This document shows, one piece after another, positions 60,756-64,000 of a stretch of 64,000 bases of DNA; position 1 is the stretch's first letter; every line of letters starts with the position of its first letter. Source of the stretch: Tubiluchus corallicola. Taxonomy: Eukaryota; Priapulida; Priapulimorpha; Priapulimorphida; Tubiluchidae. The notes beneath the pieces were generated by a model. The model was not told the origin of the DNA. It saw nothing but the letters and a program-made list of their open reading frames with translations, and searched no databases. The translations under genes were made by a program, and so were the position numbers. Location of the stretch: assembly GCA_030141605.1 (NCBI GenBank), contig JAQGDQ010002374.1, forward strand, positions 246,001 through 310,000, in the 5' to 3' direction.

Positions 60756-61340
60756 CAAAAAAAAACCGTGTCCATTACTATTAATACTAAATAGCAATGA
60801 ATTAATGATTAGTTTACTACGGCTCGCAATATAATCACACCTTAGACCTATAGTATGTAAACATTATGTTTGCCATTTTTACCGTGTTTCCGGCGTTGGT
60901 GCTTAATATCAGTGTGAGAGACTTAATATTTACTTCTAACGTGACATCCTGCCTTGATAACATCTTGCGATCGCTATTAATAGTTTCATGTGCCATATTC
61001 ACGAGGCTAAAGATTTTGAAGCTGCTTGTGGCCCATCTATGCTATGCTGTAAGCCTGACAATTGTAAACATGTAATGATAAACGTTATTGTTTGCAATTT
61101 AACGTAATATTTCCGGCGATGGCGCAGTCAGAATAACGTTGCGAATAAAATATCGCCACGTTATATTTGTGTTGTATACGTGATACACCATGTAAACACC
61201 ATCGTCAGCCATAAATTTTCTTCATTCGGTCGATAACATTTATCAGTAAATTTAGCTTCCTGTGGGACTGCGTTGAAGCTTCTAAAGTAGGCGGAATATA
61301 ATTGCAGGTGTGTCAGTATTTTTCACCGGTACTAGCAAAT

Positions 61341-61690
61341 AAAAAAGGAAATATGGCAACCTAGTAGTCCGGGGCGAGCAACAGCCGAGTGTAAAGGCGT
61401 GTGCTAGCAATGAGAGTTAAACAACACAGGAGTGGTTAGTAAATAAGTGCTTAACTGTACGCAGGAAAATTTCTTTTGGGCAGTTTTGTTTTGTTGTATG
61501 CAGCAAAATAAATAGAAACGAAAAGGGAAATATGGCACAACCTAGTAGTCTGGGGCGTGTAACAGCTGAGTGGTAATGGCGTGTGCCTAGCAACCGAACT
61601 TAAGCAACATGGACCGGTCAGTAAATGGTTGCTTGACTGTCGTATGTCGGTAGGAAAATTCATTTTGGGCAGTTTTATTTTGTTGTATGC
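61341..61690. repeat. tandem duplication, unit about 180 bp
   Basis: Two copies share GGAAATATGGCA, ACCTAGTAGTC, GGGGCG, the GGCGTGTG block, then TTTGGGCAGTTTT and TTTTGTTGTATGC in the same order. Copy 1 starts near 61341 and copy 2 near 61521. Confidence 0.75.
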
Positions 61691-62828
61691 GCGTTACTGT
61701 ACATAGGTATGTATACAGTACATATGTTATGACAGATAAATAACATTACTAATTGCTGTGTTTCTTTCTGTAGAGAAAACAAGAAAACACGTTGTCAAAT
61801 TAAACTGGTTTATTGTGTGAGATTTCCACAACGCAAAATATGAAGGAATGCAAAATATGTACAGTCAAATGATAGGAAAATAGCATTCGATAATCTGGGA
61901 ATCTGAGATAAATCTGAGAATCTGAGAATAAACTCGAGCGGCCAGCTCCGCCTTATATACTAATGCAAATGGACAACACCAGAACAATCTAGAAACTACT
62001 ACACGCATCGCGTATAGAAAGTTCTAGAATCTACGATTGCTTCTACAAGGTAAAAAGATTGTTCTACTATACTATAAAACATTCTACAATTTTCTATTCA
62101 ATTCTAATGGATCTCCATAACACTAATGCATTTATAAATAATAATTTATAAAAAGAATTATCATTTATTTTTTGCAAGCAATTAAACAGTCGTACAATGA
62201 CAAATGAGATAACTTAGTTACTGTAAATCTTTGAAACTCCTTACCAACGATTAGAGCTGCTAAATGCGATTTTCACACATTTCAGTGTAAAGGATCAAAA
62301 GCGTCGAATGATTTAAAAATTGATGCAAGAATTTCCTCCACGCTTAATATCTTTGTAAATAAAATAAGAAATTAGTGATTTATTTTTATCTTTCATGTGC
62401 TGGTTTGAAATATTTGTAGTAATTCTGTAGTTTTACTTATAGTAATTCCGTAATTTTACTTGTAAGTCTGCTTCCGGAGATTCACCTTTTAACGTCTGTG
62501 AGATAATTTGATTTTGTACTGCAATGTACTGCATTAGTTATTTTTATTGAACTAGCGACTTTATTTTCAGCTGATTGTCTTGATATCGCAATGAGTCCTC
62601 GCCCTTGTTTGATTGGTTGCTTTCCGGGTCGGTTTGTTCCCTCGTATTTCGGATGTCAAGTCTTCTGGATTCAATGCTAGGATGATGAAAAACTTTCTAC
62701 AGATGCTGTCCGTTTGTGTCCGTTTACCTGCTGAATCAATGAGGCCATTCGATGTCAGTGATTTTATACCTGGTATACAATGCTGATGTGCATAATTAAG
62801 AGGAATTTTAAACTGCTAATGAGAAAAT

Positions 62829-62850
62829 AAATTGAATTGAATTGAATTGA
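62829..62850. repeat. short GAATT pentanucleotide repeat
   Basis: About four units of TTGAA in tandem after AATAAA. Small microsatellite. Confidence 0.8.
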
Positions 62851-63499
62851 AATTGATGTGCAATGGCTTCATAATGGATCGAACTATTATTTCATTTCTC
62901 GCTGGGATGAATTTGTCCTGTCAGCCATAAGAAATGGTAACACTGGTTGCCCGTGTCAGAATGCTTATCTATGACATGCCAGTACTGTATATATCGTGTA
63001 AGAAATAAATATTAATATCTGCATCACTAACAAATACTAAATTTTATTCACCAAATTATATTATCTCGATGTTGCGCTCATCGACTGGTATTTTATTGCG
63101 CGTATTTTTTTCAGGAAAGCTAAGACTAGGTCAGAGGTAAAGAGAGAGACCTGAGATTCCTATTTCTGAATTTATCAACATGACAGCTTGCAAACTGATG
63201 CAAAGTTTTTTATGCTAGGTCGTATTATATGTACTGATATTTTTTCAAATTTTATAATAATATTAAGCTTTAAAATATGTTTTTTTCTATGTTACAGTGC
63301 GCATATGTAATGCAATTTTGCGCTGATACATTTGGCTTGAACAATAAATTTTATCTCAGTGTGTGGTTGTGTATCTCAGTCTACCTCATACACCAAAGCA
63401 TCAAGACTACTGAGCACTTTCTTATATTATTTGTTTTAAAAATGACATGTTTGCATATTATCATGATTAAAATTATAAAATCTTAATCAAGGCATGTAG

Positions 63500-63780
63500 A
63501 TTGGGCGATAGAGCCGGATTTTCCAAGGGCATAATAAGTCACTGGCCCTAGGGCCCACGGGTACCTGGTGTCCCACTGAAACTAATTTGTCATCCACCGT
63601 GCCTGTAAATAACTCTTGTTTCAAATCTACACCGGTTATTTCATTGTATGATATATTCGAAACCATAAGGGCCCCTGTACAATAAGTACAGTGCTCGGAG
63701 AATGGGGCCTCTGCACGATAAGTACAATTTAGGGCCCATTGATTTGTTGGCCTAAGGCCCACAAATAGGTACATCCCGCT
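63500..63780. repeat. GGGCCC-rich repeat, probably a transposon fragment
   Basis: GGGCCC or GGCCC words recur (near 63549, 63670, 63732, 63757). A 35-bp unit with ATAAGTACA is duplicated (63668 and 63703). G+C is clearly above the surroundings. The ends are not defined. Confidence 0.4.
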
Positions 63781-63863
63781 CCGATGGGAGAAACTGAAGG
63801 ATTGGACCCAGGCACAAGACGGTCAGTAACGCAGTATAAAACGTTTTAGTTGGTTTAGGTTCG

Positions 63864-64000
63864 TTTGCCAGAAGTTTTTTTCACAGAAAAACCATTTCCG
63901 AGAAACAGTAACTTCCCAGAAAAGATATTTGCCAGAAAAAACTTTTTGCCAGAAAACTTTTTTCCCGGAAAATATTTTCCCCAGAAACCTCGTTTCACAG
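63864..64000. repeat. minisatellite of about 18-bp units, running off the window
   Basis: Seven or so degenerate units of the form CCAGAAAA, then a T-rich half (TTTTTGCCAGAAAAC, TTCCCAGAAAAGATAT and so on). It continues to the last base, so its full length is unknown. Confidence 0.75.

Larger units (their letters stand above)
57131..64000. other. right flank: no firm gene, repeats only
   Basis: No conserved protein is visible on either strand. It holds a microsatellite with duplicated flanks (58863-59243), retroelement-like and SINE-like remnants (59880-60755), a tandem duplication (61341-61690), a GAATT run (62830-62850) and repeats at the right edge (63490-64000). An exon-like stretch at 58466-58590 is weak. 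Confidence 0.5.

Overview
This is an AT-rich nuclear window from an invertebrate animal. Three deeply conserved single-copy metazoan genes can be read with confidence, two of them in many GT-AG spliced exons. The proteins are close to the human orthologues. The introns are full of short non-autonomous DNA transposons, SINE-like pieces and microsatellites. I see no rRNA, intact tRNA, CRISPR or prokaryotic signal. An early-branching or marine invertebrate (for example a sponge) fits, but the window alone does not settle the phylum.

Layout. 1-1728 (+): the last exons of an unrecognised gene that starts left of the window. 4052-14128 (-): a complete PRPF3 gene (U4/U6 snRNP protein Prp3), 10 coding exons, 697 aa, with one GC-AG intron. 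Its introns hold a pair of pogo-like elements nested one in the other (5324-6770), an inverted relative (9158-9883) and a tRNA-like fragment. 14129-23100: a gene-poor, repeat-rich stretch with a multi-part foldback element (15554-16455), a hAT-like element made of three tandem units of about 380 bp (17007-18155), a 47-aa open frame on the minus strand (19479-19622) and an orphan terminal-exon candidate (minus, about 21290-21452). 23120-52160 (+): a long FBXW7 gene, 15 coding exons, 807 aa, C-terminally almost identical to human FBXW7. Its first two coding exons encode a ComEA-type double helix-hairpin-helix, which I do not know from vertebrate FBXW7; all splice phases agree with a single HhH-acidic-F-box-WD40 protein. 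A possible alternative first exon (38884-38946) fits the same common exon. Its introns carry a hAT MITE with a perfect 8-bp target duplication (44904-45259), a foldback element, a 55-bp tandem duplication of a splice donor and several microsatellites. 53035-57130 (-): PSMD1 (proteasome subunit Rpn2), 1003 aa in one uninterrupted coding exon behind a probable 5' UTR intron, convergent with FBXW7. 57131-64000: no firm gene, only repeats.

The three recognised genes serve basic nuclear and protein-turnover functions: tri-snRNP splicing (PRPF3), SCF ubiquitin ligase substrate choice (FBXW7) and the 26S proteasome base (PSMD1). FBXW7 and PSMD1 act at successive steps of the same degradation route and are tail-to-tail neighbours, but nothing in the sequence shows that this adjacency matters. 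The points most worth checking are the HhH-FBXW7 fusion, its alternative promoter, the single-exon PSMD1 and the fish-like hAT MITE.
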